Origin: Pseudomonas baltica
GTDB lineage: Bacteria > Pseudomonadota > Gammaproteobacteria > Pseudomonadales > Pseudomonadaceae
Reading direction: 5' to 3'
NCBI RefSeq assembly: GCF_031880315.1
Contig: NZ_CP134771.1
Location: 5,018,501-5,082,500, forward strand
Length of the DNA stretch: 64,000 nt
Below the pieces are notes generated by a model. That model did no database searches and was not told the DNA's origin. It worked only from the letters and a program-made list of their open reading frames with translations. Every line of letters begins with the position of its first letter. Position 1 is the first letter of the stretch. The translations under genes and the position numbers were made by a program. Positions 28,868 through 36,971 of this stretch are shown here, in pieces.

Positions 28868-29844
28868 GGCCGTGCTCCTTGGGCGTGGCGCGCCGTGAGG
28901 TTTTGTTCATGCAGGGCGCGCAGACCGTGGTAGGTCGAGGCCAACTGCAGGCGGCTCATCACTTCATCGAGCCGCGCCTGCACATCGAACGGCAGGTTGT
29001 AGGCGCCGAGCATTACATCGACCAAGGGCGCTGGCAGGTTGCTGGCGCTGACCTGTTGCGCGGTGTATTCGGACAATTGCAGGGCCTTGACCAGGTCGTG
29101 ACGGTCACGGTGGTCGCAGCGATGCAGGTAGCCGATGAGCATGCCCAGCGGCAGGTTGCCGGCGCCTTTGCCCATGCCGCACAGCGAGGCATCGATGTAC
29201 TCGGCGCCGGCGTCGATGGCGGCCATGGCGTTGGCCAGGGCCAGCGACAGATTGTTGTGGGCATGAAAGCCCAGCGGCGTGTGCACTTCGCGGGCGGTGC
29301 GATCGAACAGCCGCCGCACGTCGTCCGGCAGCATGTGGCCGTTGGAGTCGGCAAAGCAGATGACATCCACACCGGCCCCTTCGGCGCGCAGGGCCATGTC
29401 GGCGAGCACCGCCGCTGGCTGGGTGGTGACGTGGGTGATATTGGCGCTGACCTCGACACCGAACGACTTGGCCAGGGCCAGGGTCCGCAGGCCTTCGTCG
29501 AGCTGATCCAGGCGCAGGCACACCCGCACCATGGCCACGCCGCGCTCGGCCAGTTGTGCCAGGTCGACGGCAGTGACGTTGCGCGGATGGACCATCACGC
29601 ACAGCCCCAATCGCCCCTGTGCGGCTTTGACCAGGGCGTTTATATAGTCGCCGGTCACGGCGCTGTTGGCGCCATGCTCCGGCTTGCGGATGAATGAGCC
29701 GTTGCAGTAACCGATCTCGGCGCAATGCACGCCAACCTCGGCCAGATGCGCAACGGCATTGATGGCGTAATCGGTGGTGAATTCGAAGTTGTTTCGATAT
29801 CCCCCATCACGCAGCGTCACATCAATGATTCTGACTTGGCTCAT
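28864..29844 (-). CDS. HMGL-like aldolase (DmpG-type TIM barrel)
   Basis: A 326-residue member of the HMG-CoA-lyase / 4-hydroxy-2-oxovalerate aldolase family. RIIDVTLRDGGY (residues 5–16) carries the catalytic Arg/Asp. FADSNGHMLPDDV (near 167) and LGFHAHNNLSLALANAM (near 190) carry the metal-binding histidines. First gene of the eight-gene operon; ATG opening MSQVRIIDV with GGGAATCGAG upstream, a weak ribosome-binding site. It lacks the usual partner acylating acetaldehyde dehydrogenase, so the aldehyde produced must be handled otherwise. Confidence 0.85.
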   Translation of the reverse strand: MSQVRIIDVTLRDGGYRNNFEFTTDYAINAVAHLAEVGVHCAEIGYCNGSFIRKPEHGANSAVTGDYINALVKAAQGRLGLCVMVHPRNVTAVDLAQLAERGVAMVRVCLRLDQLDEGLRTLALAKSFGVEVSANITHVTTQPAAVLADMALRAEGAGVDVICFADSNGHMLPDDVRRLFDRTAREVHTPLGFHAHNNLSLALANAMAAIDAGAEYIDASLCGMGKGAGNLPLGMLIGYLHRCDHRDRHDLVKALQLSEYTAQQVSASNLPAPLVDVMLGAYNLPFDVQARLDEVMSRLQLASTYHGLRALHEQNLTARHAQGARP

Positions 29845-30027
29845 GACTCGATTCCCTTGAGTGGATGCTGGTACTGCTGGGAGTCGATGGTCGTGGCGAA
29901 AGGCAATAGGGTAAATTCCCAAAAAATTGCCAGGGGGAGGAGAAAATTCCCCTTGTGGGGGCGGGGCGCCGGGGTGTTCGATAGGCGCTATCGAATCCGC
30001 CAGGCCCGCGCCTTCAGAGGGGGGCGG

Positions 30028-30897
30028 TCAGAGGCTGGCGCCGGCCGGGAAGCAGCCGATCAAAAAGTCCATCACGGCGCGCACTGAAGGATCCTTGCGC
30101 AGCTCGACATGCACGCCCAGCCAGACATCCACGACCAATGCCGGGGCGGCGCATTCTAGCCGCTGCAGGAGTGGATCCTGGCGCGCCAGGTAGTCCGGCA
30201 GCAGCGTGACGCCCAGGCCACTGCGCGCCGCTGCGGCGCGCACCTCCGGACTGCGAGCACGCAGTACCACCGGGCGCTCGCCGACCACCTCCTGCAACCA
30301 GTCGTGCTGGGGCGAGGCGTTCATGGCCTGGTCGTAGAGGATGTAGTCGTATTGCTCGGGCGGCCGCGTGTGGGTATAGCCCGGCGCCGCATAGAGGCTA
30401 TACGACAGGCTCGCCAGGCGGCGCACCACCATGTCGGTCTGAGCCGGGCGGCGCAGGCTGATCAGCAGGTCGGGCTCCGGCGCTTTGGCGCTGGCTGGGT
30501 CCTGCCCGGCGTCATCGGGCAGCAGCAGGCTGACGTCGATCGCTGGCTGTTGCCGACGCAGATGGCCCAGGTGCGGGGCGATGAACGCCGAGGCCAGTGG
30601 CGCCGGCGCGCTGATCGACAGCGGCACGAAGCGTTGGGTTTGCGAGCGGGCGATTCTACGGATGGCCTGGGCGTCCTGATGCATGCGCTGACCGATCTCC
30701 GCGACGCGGCGGCCAAAGGCGGTGAGTTGATACTGGCGCTGGCGACGGTCGACCAGCTTGAAGTTGAGCGCCTGCTCGAGGGCGGCGATGCGCCGGGCGA
30801 CGGTGGCGTGTTCGACGCCCAGCTCGCGAGCAGCACCGTTCAGTGAGCTGACGCGGGCAAAGGCCAGGTAATGGCGCAGGTTTTCCCAGTCGAACAT
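30028..30897 (-). CDS. LysR-family transcriptional regulator
   Basis: A 289-residue LysR regulator. The helix-turn-helix covers residues 5–65 (LRHYLAFARVSSLNGAARELGVEHATVARRIAALE) and is followed by a substrate-binding domain. The start at MFDWENLR fits the family; an ATG 21 codons upstream (30960) keeps the frame open and adds a proline-rich tail. It is on the same strand as, and 183 bp upstream of, the eight-gene catabolic operon, so it is the best candidate for its regulator, with the serine-hydrolase-like gene as another possible target. Confidence 0.85.
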   Translation of the reverse strand: MFDWENLRHYLAFARVSSLNGAARELGVEHATVARRIAALEQALNFKLVDRRQRQYQLTAFGRRVAEIGQRMHQDAQAIRRIARSQTQRFVPLSISAPAPLASAFIAPHLGHLRRQQPAIDVSLLLPDDAGQDPASAKAPEPDLLISLRRPAQTDMVVRRLASLSYSLYAAPGYTHTRPPEQYDYILYDQAMNASPQHDWLQEVVGERPVVLRARSPEVRAAAARSGLGVTLLPDYLARQDPLLQRLECAAPALVVDVWLGVHVELRKDPSVRAVMDFLIGCFPAGASL

Positions 30898-30998
30898 GCT
30901 CGGTTCATGGGCGGCGGGCGCAGTTCGTCCAACACCGGTTGGCGGGAGGGTAGTGGTCATCGGGAGATTGCTCGGTTACGGGTGGAGCGGGCGCTATC

Positions 30999-32081
30999 TC
31001 ACACCCCGTAGACCGCGTTGCGCAGGAGCCGGGCCAGAGCCGAGTCCGTTGTGTTTCCAGCTGTGTTGGTGAGGGCGACCCCGCTCAGGCGCTTGAGCGG
31101 ATCGACGAACCAGGAGTGACCGCCAGCGCTGTGCAGGCGCCAGGTGCCGATCGATTCCGGGCTGTCGGCGGCCAGCGGGTCGCGCAGCACCGTAAAGCCC
31201 AGGCCGAAGCCGCGACCGGGCCAGCCCTGCAATTGCAGATCGCCGGTCTGGATGGCGGCCATTTCGCCGATCAGCACTTTGGGCAGCAGCACGCCGCCGT
31301 CCTGGCGCAGGGCCTCGAGCAGCAGCAGGTAGTCATCGGCACAGCTCAGAATGCCGTCCTTGAGCGGATGCACTGGCTGGCCCTTCACGAATACCGGGCC
31401 GGGGCCGGGCTGATTGGCCACGACATACCCCGTGCTGCGTAACTGCAGCGGGCCGATGACATAGCGTTGCAGGGCCGCTTCGAGGGAGCCGCCGGCGAAC
31501 TGGGCGATCACGCCAGCGAGTACGTCACTGGCCATGGAGTGGCCCCAGGCGCTGCCCGGGCGATAGCGCAGCGAGGCCATGCCGAGTTGACGCAGGGTGT
31601 CGGGCAATTGGGTGTCGTCGGCAACGCTGGCATCCTGATAGGCCTCGGCCGCGACAGCGGCGGTGGGCAGGCGTCGGGGGAAGCCGGCGCAGTGGCTGAG
31701 CAGTTGCCGCACGGTGATGACCGCCAGGCTGCCATCGGCCAGCAGGGGCGTGAAGTCCGGCAGCCAGCGATGAATGTCTTCGTCGAGGCTCAAGCGCCCC
31801 TCACCGACCAGAGCCATGGCCGCCACCGAAACCAGCAGGCGTGAGAGGCAGGAGAGGCGGAATAAGGAGTCGGCCGCGACAGGCGTGCCGTGGGCAGGGT
31901 CGAGCACCCCCACATCGCGCCGGTAGATAACCTCTCCATCCAGTGCAACACGGATCTGCCCGCCGATCAGATGACCGCTGCGCAACGCCGATTCGATCGC
32001 TGCATCGACGCGGCAGCCAATGGCCCCAGCGCTGAGCAGGTCGTAGGCGTACACCGTACGAAGCGGGACATTGACGGACAT
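30999..32081 (-). CDS. class-C beta-lactamase / EstB-fold protein with degenerate active site
   Basis: A 360-residue protein of the serine beta-lactamase-like (EstB) fold: SLFRLSCLSRLLVSVAAMALV near residue 90, VRQLLSHCAGF near 135, and SAGGHSWFVDP near 330. In active members the first motif reads S-x-x-K; aligned here it is C-L-S-R. The second (Y-x-N) also appears to read H-S-M. Either it uses other chemistry or it is a non-catalytic binding protein. It is divergent from a LysR gene, with a perfect palindrome directly before its start. Confidence 0.75.
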   Translation of the reverse strand: MSVNVPLRTVYAYDLLSAGAIGCRVDAAIESALRSGHLIGGQIRVALDGEVIYRRDVGVLDPAHGTPVAADSLFRLSCLSRLLVSVAAMALVGEGRLSLDEDIHRWLPDFTPLLADGSLAVITVRQLLSHCAGFPRRLPTAAVAAEAYQDASVADDTQLPDTLRQLGMASLRYRPGSAWGHSMASDVLAGVIAQFAGGSLEAALQRYVIGPLQLRSTGYVVANQPGPGPVFVKGQPVHPLKDGILSCADDYLLLLEALRQDGGVLLPKVLIGEMAAIQTGDLQLQGWPGRGFGLGFTVLRDPLAADSPESIGTWRLHSAGGHSWFVDPLKRLSGVALTNTAGNTTDSALARLLRNAVYGV

Positions 32082-32098
32082 TTTCAATCCAATTGAAA
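32082..32098. promoter_or_regulatory. LysR-type palindrome between divergent genes
   Basis: TTTCAATCCAATTGAAA has perfect 7-base arms around CCA and matches the T-N11-A layout of LysR operators. It overlaps the leader of the serine-hydrolase-like gene and is the likely binding site of the LysR protein encoded divergently. Confidence 0.55.
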
Positions 32099-32200
32099 CA
32101 ATTTTGATAAAGCGATGGTAGCGGGGGGCGCAAGCGCAGAAACAGAGGGTACACTTCCGATCTAAGCGGATGTTTGTGTCCGCAATCAGGGAGTCCTGCA

Positions 32201-33082
32201 ATGGACAAGCTCAATGGCATCACCGTGTTCGTGCAGGTGGCTGAGAGTCGCAGCTTCGTGGCCACCGGCCGGGCACTGGGGGTTTCGGCCTCGGCGGTCG
32301 GCAAAAGTATCGCGCGCATGGAGCTCAAGCTCGGCGCCCGGCTGTTTCACCGCAATACCCGCAGCATCAATCTGACCGCCGAAGGCGCCATGTTTCTGGA
32401 GCGCTGCCGGCGCATCCTCAACGAGCTGGAGGCCGCAGAACAAGAGTTGTTCATGACCTCCGAGTCGCCCAAAGGGCGCTTGCGGGTGAGCATGCCGCAG
32501 GTGGGCAACGTGATGTTCGTGCAACTGGCGCGGTTCATGGAGCGTTTTCCGGAAATCCAGCTCGATCTGGAGTTCACCGATCGCCTGGTAGACGTGATCG
32601 AAGAGGGTTTCGACGCGGTGATCCGTACCGGTGTGCTCAACGATTCACGGTTGATGGCGCGGCGTCTGGGCGACTTCGCCTTTCACATCATCGGCGCTCC
32701 GGCGTACTTTGAGCGCTTCGGTGTACCGAGCAGTCTTGATCAGTTGAGCGAGCACCATTGCCTGCATTACAAGCTCGCTTTCAGCGGCAAACTGGAGCGC
32801 TGGCCATTTCGCGATGTGGCCGCCTCGGTCGAAGCGAAGATTCCGGTCACCATGGTCTGCAATAATATCGAGATGCTCATCCATGCCGCGCGCATGGGCC
32901 AGGGGCTGGCCTGCGTGCCTGAGTTCTCGGTGCGCAAGGACCTTGAGGAAGGGCGCTTGCGTTCGATCATGGCCCCGCAGCTGGATCGTGCCCTGCAGAT
33001 GCAGGTGGTGTGGCCGTCGAGTCGGTTCCTGACTCCAAAATTGCGCGCGTTCATCGATTTCATTTGCGAGGAGGGGCTGTAG
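32201..33082 (+). CDS. LysR-family transcriptional regulator
   Basis: A 293-residue LysR regulator with an N-terminal winged helix (GITVFVQVAESRSFVATGRALGVSASAVGKSIARMELKLG) and the effector domain from about residue 88. It is closest in style to the AaeR/PA2877-type regulators that open MDKLNGITVFVQV. Divergent from the serine-hydrolase-like gene with a palindromic operator candidate between them. GGGAG lies about 6 bases before the ATG. Confidence 0.88.
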   Translation: MDKLNGITVFVQVAESRSFVATGRALGVSASAVGKSIARMELKLGARLFHRNTRSINLTAEGAMFLERCRRILNELEAAEQELFMTSESPKGRLRVSMPQVGNVMFVQLARFMERFPEIQLDLEFTDRLVDVIEEGFDAVIRTGVLNDSRLMARRLGDFAFHIIGAPAYFERFGVPSSLDQLSEHHCLHYKLAFSGKLERWPFRDVAASVEAKIPVTMVCNNIEMLIHAARMGQGLACVPEFSVRKDLEEGRLRSIMAPQLDRALQMQVVWPSSRFLTPKLRAFIDFICEEGL

Positions 33083-33111
33083 GCCGTCAGGTGATTGTGC
33101 AGCGTTCAGGC

Positions 33112-33178
33112 GCGGCTCTTGGCGGGCAAGCCTTTGAGTCGTGCAGCTGTGAGAGCAAGGCTTGCCCGCGAAGAAGCC
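33112..33178. repeat. REP pair (inverted)
   Basis: CTTGGCGGGCAAGCC and AGCAAGGCTTGCCCGCGAAG face each other across a short spacer in the gap between the LysR gene and the lipoprotein gene. Confidence 0.65.
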
Positions 33179-33262
33179 GATACAGCTGAGATCTATTTCA
33201 GGAATCTCCCATCGTCGAGCATTGTGAGGCACAATAGCCGCAGACTTTTTTCGGGATTCGCA

Positions 33263-34285
33263 ATGTCCAGATTCACAGGCTTCGGCTTGCCCCGTGCTGC
33301 GGTGGCGCTGGCGGCCGTGCTGGCCAGCCTGGCCGGCTGCTCCAGCAACAAGCCAGCCATCTATGATCATGAAAACTTCGACGAGTCGGGGACCTATTCC
33401 CGTACCTACCCGGTGACCGACGTAGCGTCCTGCGAAGCGGCGCGGCGCGCCTTGCTGAGCCAGGGCTACATGATCACCAGCAGCGACCCCAAGCTGGTCA
33501 GTGGTCACAAAAGCTTCCAGCAGACCGGCGATACCCACATGGAGATCAGCTTCAATGTGGTCTGCGCCACCGATGGCGGGCATGGTGCGACCATGTTTGC
33601 CAACGCCCTGCAGGACCGCTACGCGCTGAAGAAAACCAACAACTCGGCCAGCCTCGGGGTCGGTGTGCTAGGTTCGGTGTCGATGCCGATCGGTTCCACG
33701 GATGATTCGATGGTCAAGGTGGCCAGCGAAACCGTGACCTCGGACAAGTTCTATGATCGCTATTTCGCCCTGGTGGAAAACTTCCTGCCCAAGGATGCCA
33801 AGCCCAAGCCCACCGTCGAAATAAAACCCAAGGACGAGTTGGGCGTGCCTGAGCAGCCAGCCGAGCAAAAGCCTGGTGCGCAAGCGGCGCCTGTCGTGCC
33901 TGTGCCGGCAGCGGTGCCTGCTTCGGTAGCGCCTGCACCTGCGGCGGCGCCTGTGCTGCCCGCAGCACCGGTAAGCCCGGCGGCCTCGGTGGTTGCCGCG
34001 CCTGTGGCCACGGGCGCTGCGGCAGTCGCGACCACCGAGCCGGTTGCCACGCCCGTACAGCCGGCCGCCGCTGCCGCCGGCGCGCCAGCCCCGACGGTTG
34101 CCAGCACTGTGAGCTCTGCCCCCGCAGCGTCCGCGCCGTTGACCTCGACCCCAGTCGTCCCGGTAGCGCCAGCGATGCCTGCGCAATTGCAGGCCGTGGA
34201 TGAAACCGTGCAGTCGCAGCCGGTGGTGCCGCCGGCCGATCTCGAGGCGCCGATCTCCACCCAACAGCAGGCCAGCACACCGTGA
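33263..34285 (+). CDS. DUF2242-like lipoprotein with Ala/Pro-rich C-terminal half
   Basis: A 340-residue protein with a lipoprotein signal (LASLAGCSSNKP, cysteine near residue 25). A compact domain spans about 30–175 (YDHENFDESGTYSRTYPVTDVASCEAARRALL…, DUF2242-like). A long low-complexity tail of Ala, Pro and Val runs from about 190 to the end. The tail resembles a periplasm-spanning or cell-wall-associated linker. Function unknown. A strong hairpin follows the stop codon. Confidence 0.8.
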   Translation: MSRFTGFGLPRAAVALAAVLASLAGCSSNKPAIYDHENFDESGTYSRTYPVTDVASCEAARRALLSQGYMITSSDPKLVSGHKSFQQTGDTHMEISFNVVCATDGGHGATMFANALQDRYALKKTNNSASLGVGVLGSVSMPIGSTDDSMVKVASETVTSDKFYDRYFALVENFLPKDAKPKPTVEIKPKDELGVPEQPAEQKPGAQAAPVVPVPAAVPASVAPAPAAAPVLPAAPVSPAASVVAAPVATGAAAVATTEPVATPVQPAAAAAGAPAPTVASTVSSAPAASAPLTSTPVVPVAPAMPAQLQAVDETVQSQPVVPPADLEAPISTQQQASTP

Positions 34286-34291
34286 CGCTCA

Positions 34292-34320
34292 GTGCCCGGC
34301 AGCCACCGCATGCCGGGCAC
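34292..34320 (+). terminator. hairpin after lipoprotein gene (possible terminator)
   Basis: GTGCCCGGCA and TGCCGGGCAC form perfect 10-base arms around a 9-base loop 6 bases after the stop codon. There is no T-run, so factor-independent termination is uncertain. Confidence 0.45.
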
Positions 34321-34400
34321 TTCACGCCATTAGGCTCTTCGATGAAACCTTTTTCTCCGGGCCATGATCTAGTCTCTGGCAGGTCATCCAGGAGAGCGTC

Positions 34401-35564
34401 ATGTACCGGTTTTTCGAACAATTGAGCACTAGAATCGCCGCCCCCTTCATCCAGAAAGAACGCCGTCACAGCAAGGTCTGGGAATGTCAGTGCGGTCAGT
34501 CGATCTTCTTTCGCAACAGTCAGTGCCTGGCCTGCCAGGCGGCGTTGGGCTACTGGCCCCACCGCGGGATGTTGTCGTCGTTATCAGCGGGTCCTGAGCT
34601 GGGTACCTGGAGCCTGGATGCCGAAGAGCAGGCGGGGCTGTTCCGTCGCTGCGCCAACCTCGATACCCCAGCGGCCTGCAACTGGCTGATCCCGATGAAC
34701 GACAGCGGCGACCTGTGTGTCGCCTGCGCGCTCAATCGCACCATTCCCGATCTGTCGGTCCCGGAAAACGCCGGTTACTGGTGCAAGGTCGAGACCGCCA
34801 AGCGCCGCCTGGTCGCCCAATTGCTCGACTTGGGCCTGTGGGTGATTCCCAAGACCCAGGACGAGGTCACAGGGCTGGCCTTCGATTTCGTCGGCGTCGA
34901 CATCAGTGGCGTGGCGCCGACCACCGGCCACGCCGACGGCCTGATTACCCTGGACATCAAGGAAGCCGACGACGCCCACCGCGAGAAGGTCCGCCTGCAG
35001 ATGCGCGAACCCTATCGCACCCTGCTCGGGCACTTTCGTCACGAAGTCGGCCACTACTACTGGGATCGCCTGGTCGCCGACAGCAAGTGGCTGGAGGATT
35101 TCCGCAATCTGTTCGGCGACGAGCAGGCCAGCTATGCCGATGCCCTGCAACGCCATTACGACCAAGGCGCACCGCTGGACTGGCAGGAACACGCCGTGAG
35201 TGCCTACGCCACCATGCACCCTTGGGAAGACTGGGCCGAAACCTGGGCGCACTACCTGCACATGATGGACGCGGTGGACACCGCCCTGGGCTTTGGCATG
35301 AGCGCCAAGCAGATGGACCTGGACTACCAGCCGTTCCCGCTGGAAACCCTCTACGACCCAGAACACAAGAGCGGCCCGGCGTTTCTGGCGTTCGTCAATG
35401 CGTGGATCGAGCTGGCAGGGATGCTCAACGAGCTGTCACGCTCGATGGGGCAGCCAGATTTCTACCCATTCGTACTGCCGCCTGCGGTGATCGCCAAGCT
35501 GCACTTCATTCACTTGGTGATCCAGGACGCCGGCGGGCGTGCCGATGAAGTGCTTAACGTCTGA
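34401..35564 (+). CDS. putative zinc-binding metallopeptidase with N-terminal zinc ribbon
   Basis: A 387-residue protein. An N-terminal zinc ribbon has CQCGQSIFFRNSQCLACQ (about residues 30–47) with a second Cys pair near 113–116. A metallopeptidase domain follows, with HEVGHYYWDRLV (HExxH, about 214) and a downstream Glu/His stretch (WEDWAETWAHYLH, about 275) giving the remaining ligands. No signal peptide is seen, so it is probably cytoplasmic. Substrate unknown. GGAGAG precedes the ATG. Confidence 0.85.
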   Translation: MYRFFEQLSTRIAAPFIQKERRHSKVWECQCGQSIFFRNSQCLACQAALGYWPHRGMLSSLSAGPELGTWSLDAEEQAGLFRRCANLDTPAACNWLIPMNDSGDLCVACALNRTIPDLSVPENAGYWCKVETAKRRLVAQLLDLGLWVIPKTQDEVTGLAFDFVGVDISGVAPTTGHADGLITLDIKEADDAHREKVRLQMREPYRTLLGHFRHEVGHYYWDRLVADSKWLEDFRNLFGDEQASYADALQRHYDQGAPLDWQEHAVSAYATMHPWEDWAETWAHYLHMMDAVDTALGFGMSAKQMDLDYQPFPLETLYDPEHKSGPAFLAFVNAWIELAGMLNELSRSMGQPDFYPFVLPPAVIAKLHFIHLVIQDAGGRADEVLNV

Positions 35565-35681
35565 CCCCTGCGCTACCTCTGCCTCGGGAATGTACGGCTC
35601 TGCGCCGCACATCCCTGGGGACTTTCATGATATTGGCAAGCACCGGCCTCTTCGCCACCACTCAAGCCCCGCAACTATCCT

Positions 35682-36248
35682 TTACAACCCCAACACCATC
35701 CGCCGCTCAAACCCGACCCGGCCTTTATAAGCCTCACCCTGATCCACCCAGCCCATCGCCGTATACAACCCCAGCGCCGCCTCATTCCCCGCATCCACCG
35801 ACAACTCCAGCCGTATCACCTGCGGCCACACCTTGGCCACAGCCGCCGGCAACTCCGCCAGACACGCGCGGCCAAGCCCGCGCCCCTGCTGGCGATAATC
35901 CACCTGCAGGGCATTCAGCGTCGCGGCCTGCGCATGAGCCCAGGGTGCAAGCATCTGCCCGCGCTTGATCAGCAGAAACGCCAACGGCACACCCTCTACC
36001 AACAGCGCAAAGCCACGCACCGCATCCTCCGACAGCCCCACGAGGCCGTACAGCGCGCTGGCGATATCGCCGCTGAAATCCTTTTGCTCGGGCGTCACCT
36101 CGATGTCCAGCAACTGCTCGCGCTGCTCGGGTGTCAGGTCCAGATAATCGACCAACTGCACAACTACCACCTTAAGCACTGTTTTGAGGGGCAAACAGGG
36201 TCGCTCGCCAAGGTTCCCCAACGCAAGCGGCAAGTGCCTGAAGGCCAT
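35682..36248 (-). CDS. GNAT-family N-acetyltransferase
   Basis: A 188-residue acetyltransferase. The acetyl-CoA-binding motif is seen as LQVDYRQQGRGLGRACLAEL (about residues 120–139), and the C-terminal strand is LSVDAGNEAALGLYTAMGWV. The acceptor is unknown. The ATG at 36248 has only a weak GAGAA upstream; a GTG about 27 codons later is also possible, since the first 25 residues look unlike the rest of the domain. Confidence 0.75.
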   Translation of the reverse strand: MAFRHLPLALGNLGERPCLPLKTVLKVVVVQLVDYLDLTPEQREQLLDIEVTPEQKDFSGDIASALYGLVGLSEDAVRGFALLVEGVPLAFLLIKRGQMLAPWAHAQAATLNALQVDYRQQGRGLGRACLAELPAAVAKVWPQVIRLELSVDAGNEAALGLYTAMGWVDQGEAYKGRVGFERRMVLGL

Positions 36249-36334
36249 GGAAATTTTCTCTGCGATCAGAGGTTGTAACTTCTCGCCAGACCGGTACAAT
36301 GGCCCCGCTCGCCGCCAGGTGAGCAGCGCGTTAT

Positions 36335-36445
36335 GGTGACCCCATCGGTCCCCCCGCATCGATTACCCGTGAACCTGGTCAGATCCGGAAGGAAGCAGCC
36401 ACAGCGGGAACATTGAGTGCCGGGGTGTGGCTGGTGGGGTTGCCT
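36335..36445 (+). ncRNA. ffs: 4.5S signal recognition particle RNA
   Basis: Contains the near-universal SRP RNA apical core (CCTGGTCAGATCCGGAAGGA followed by AGCAGCC), and the flanking arms GGTGACCCCATCGGTC and GGCTGGTGGGGTTGCC pair to close the hairpin. It binds Ffh for co-translational membrane targeting. Ends are set from the pairing and may be off by a few to about ten bases. The accessory defence-rich region begins right after it. Confidence 0.95.
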
Positions 36446-36971
36446 CCATTCTAAAGGCCCGCCGGTTCTCGACGGGTAGCTGCGAAAAAATTGAAATTTG
36501 ACTGAGTGCATGCCTGCCGAGTAGTTACAGCCTAGGCGGTATTGTCGTGTCTGCGGTAATTGTCCTGGGTCATCAGATGCCAGTTGACGCATAGATGCCC
36601 AAAGGTCGACTGACTGATGTGGTGAAGGTCATTTCAGATAAGCTCGTTCAGGGTGGGGCTGTGATCTCTGGGTATCACTGATGCGGGTGTTAAGTGAATT
36701 TTTCCGGGTTTCGTAGACACCTCCAGGCCTCAACGGAGGCCTGGTAAGGCACTGCGGAACAATCTGCTTTTAGTCGGAAGCTGCCGCCTATGAAAGGCAG
36801 CTTCCGGCCCGGAGCTACCGTTAATGGAGGACAGCTATCGGCCAGAAGCGGTCCGTTGAATTGCAGCCACTCATGACAATCAGTGACATAGCACGTGTTG
36901 CAATGCGTTAGCCCATTCATGCGAGTTTTCGGTAATATCCTTGATATTTCAGGATTATCGAAGGCTAAGAA
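36446..36971. other. 525-bp non-coding stretch with two strong hairpins upstream of the RT gene
   Basis: No convincing gene. It holds a perfect 9-base-arm hairpin (CCAGGCCTC/GAGGCCTGG, 36723–36744) and a perfect 11-base-arm hairpin (CGGAAGCTGCC/GGCAGCTTCCG, 36775–36806) 30 bases later. A copy of CTATCGGCCAGAAGCGGTCC (about 36836) recurs in inverted orientation near 43270–43290. The hairpins could be part of a structured RNA linked to the reverse transcriptase or terminators or remnants of transfer. Confidence 0.5.

Noticed and set aside
36335..36460. Tn7-like or integrase attachment at ffs
   Set aside because: No repeated ffs end, transposon end motifs, transposase or integrase genes could be found in the window.
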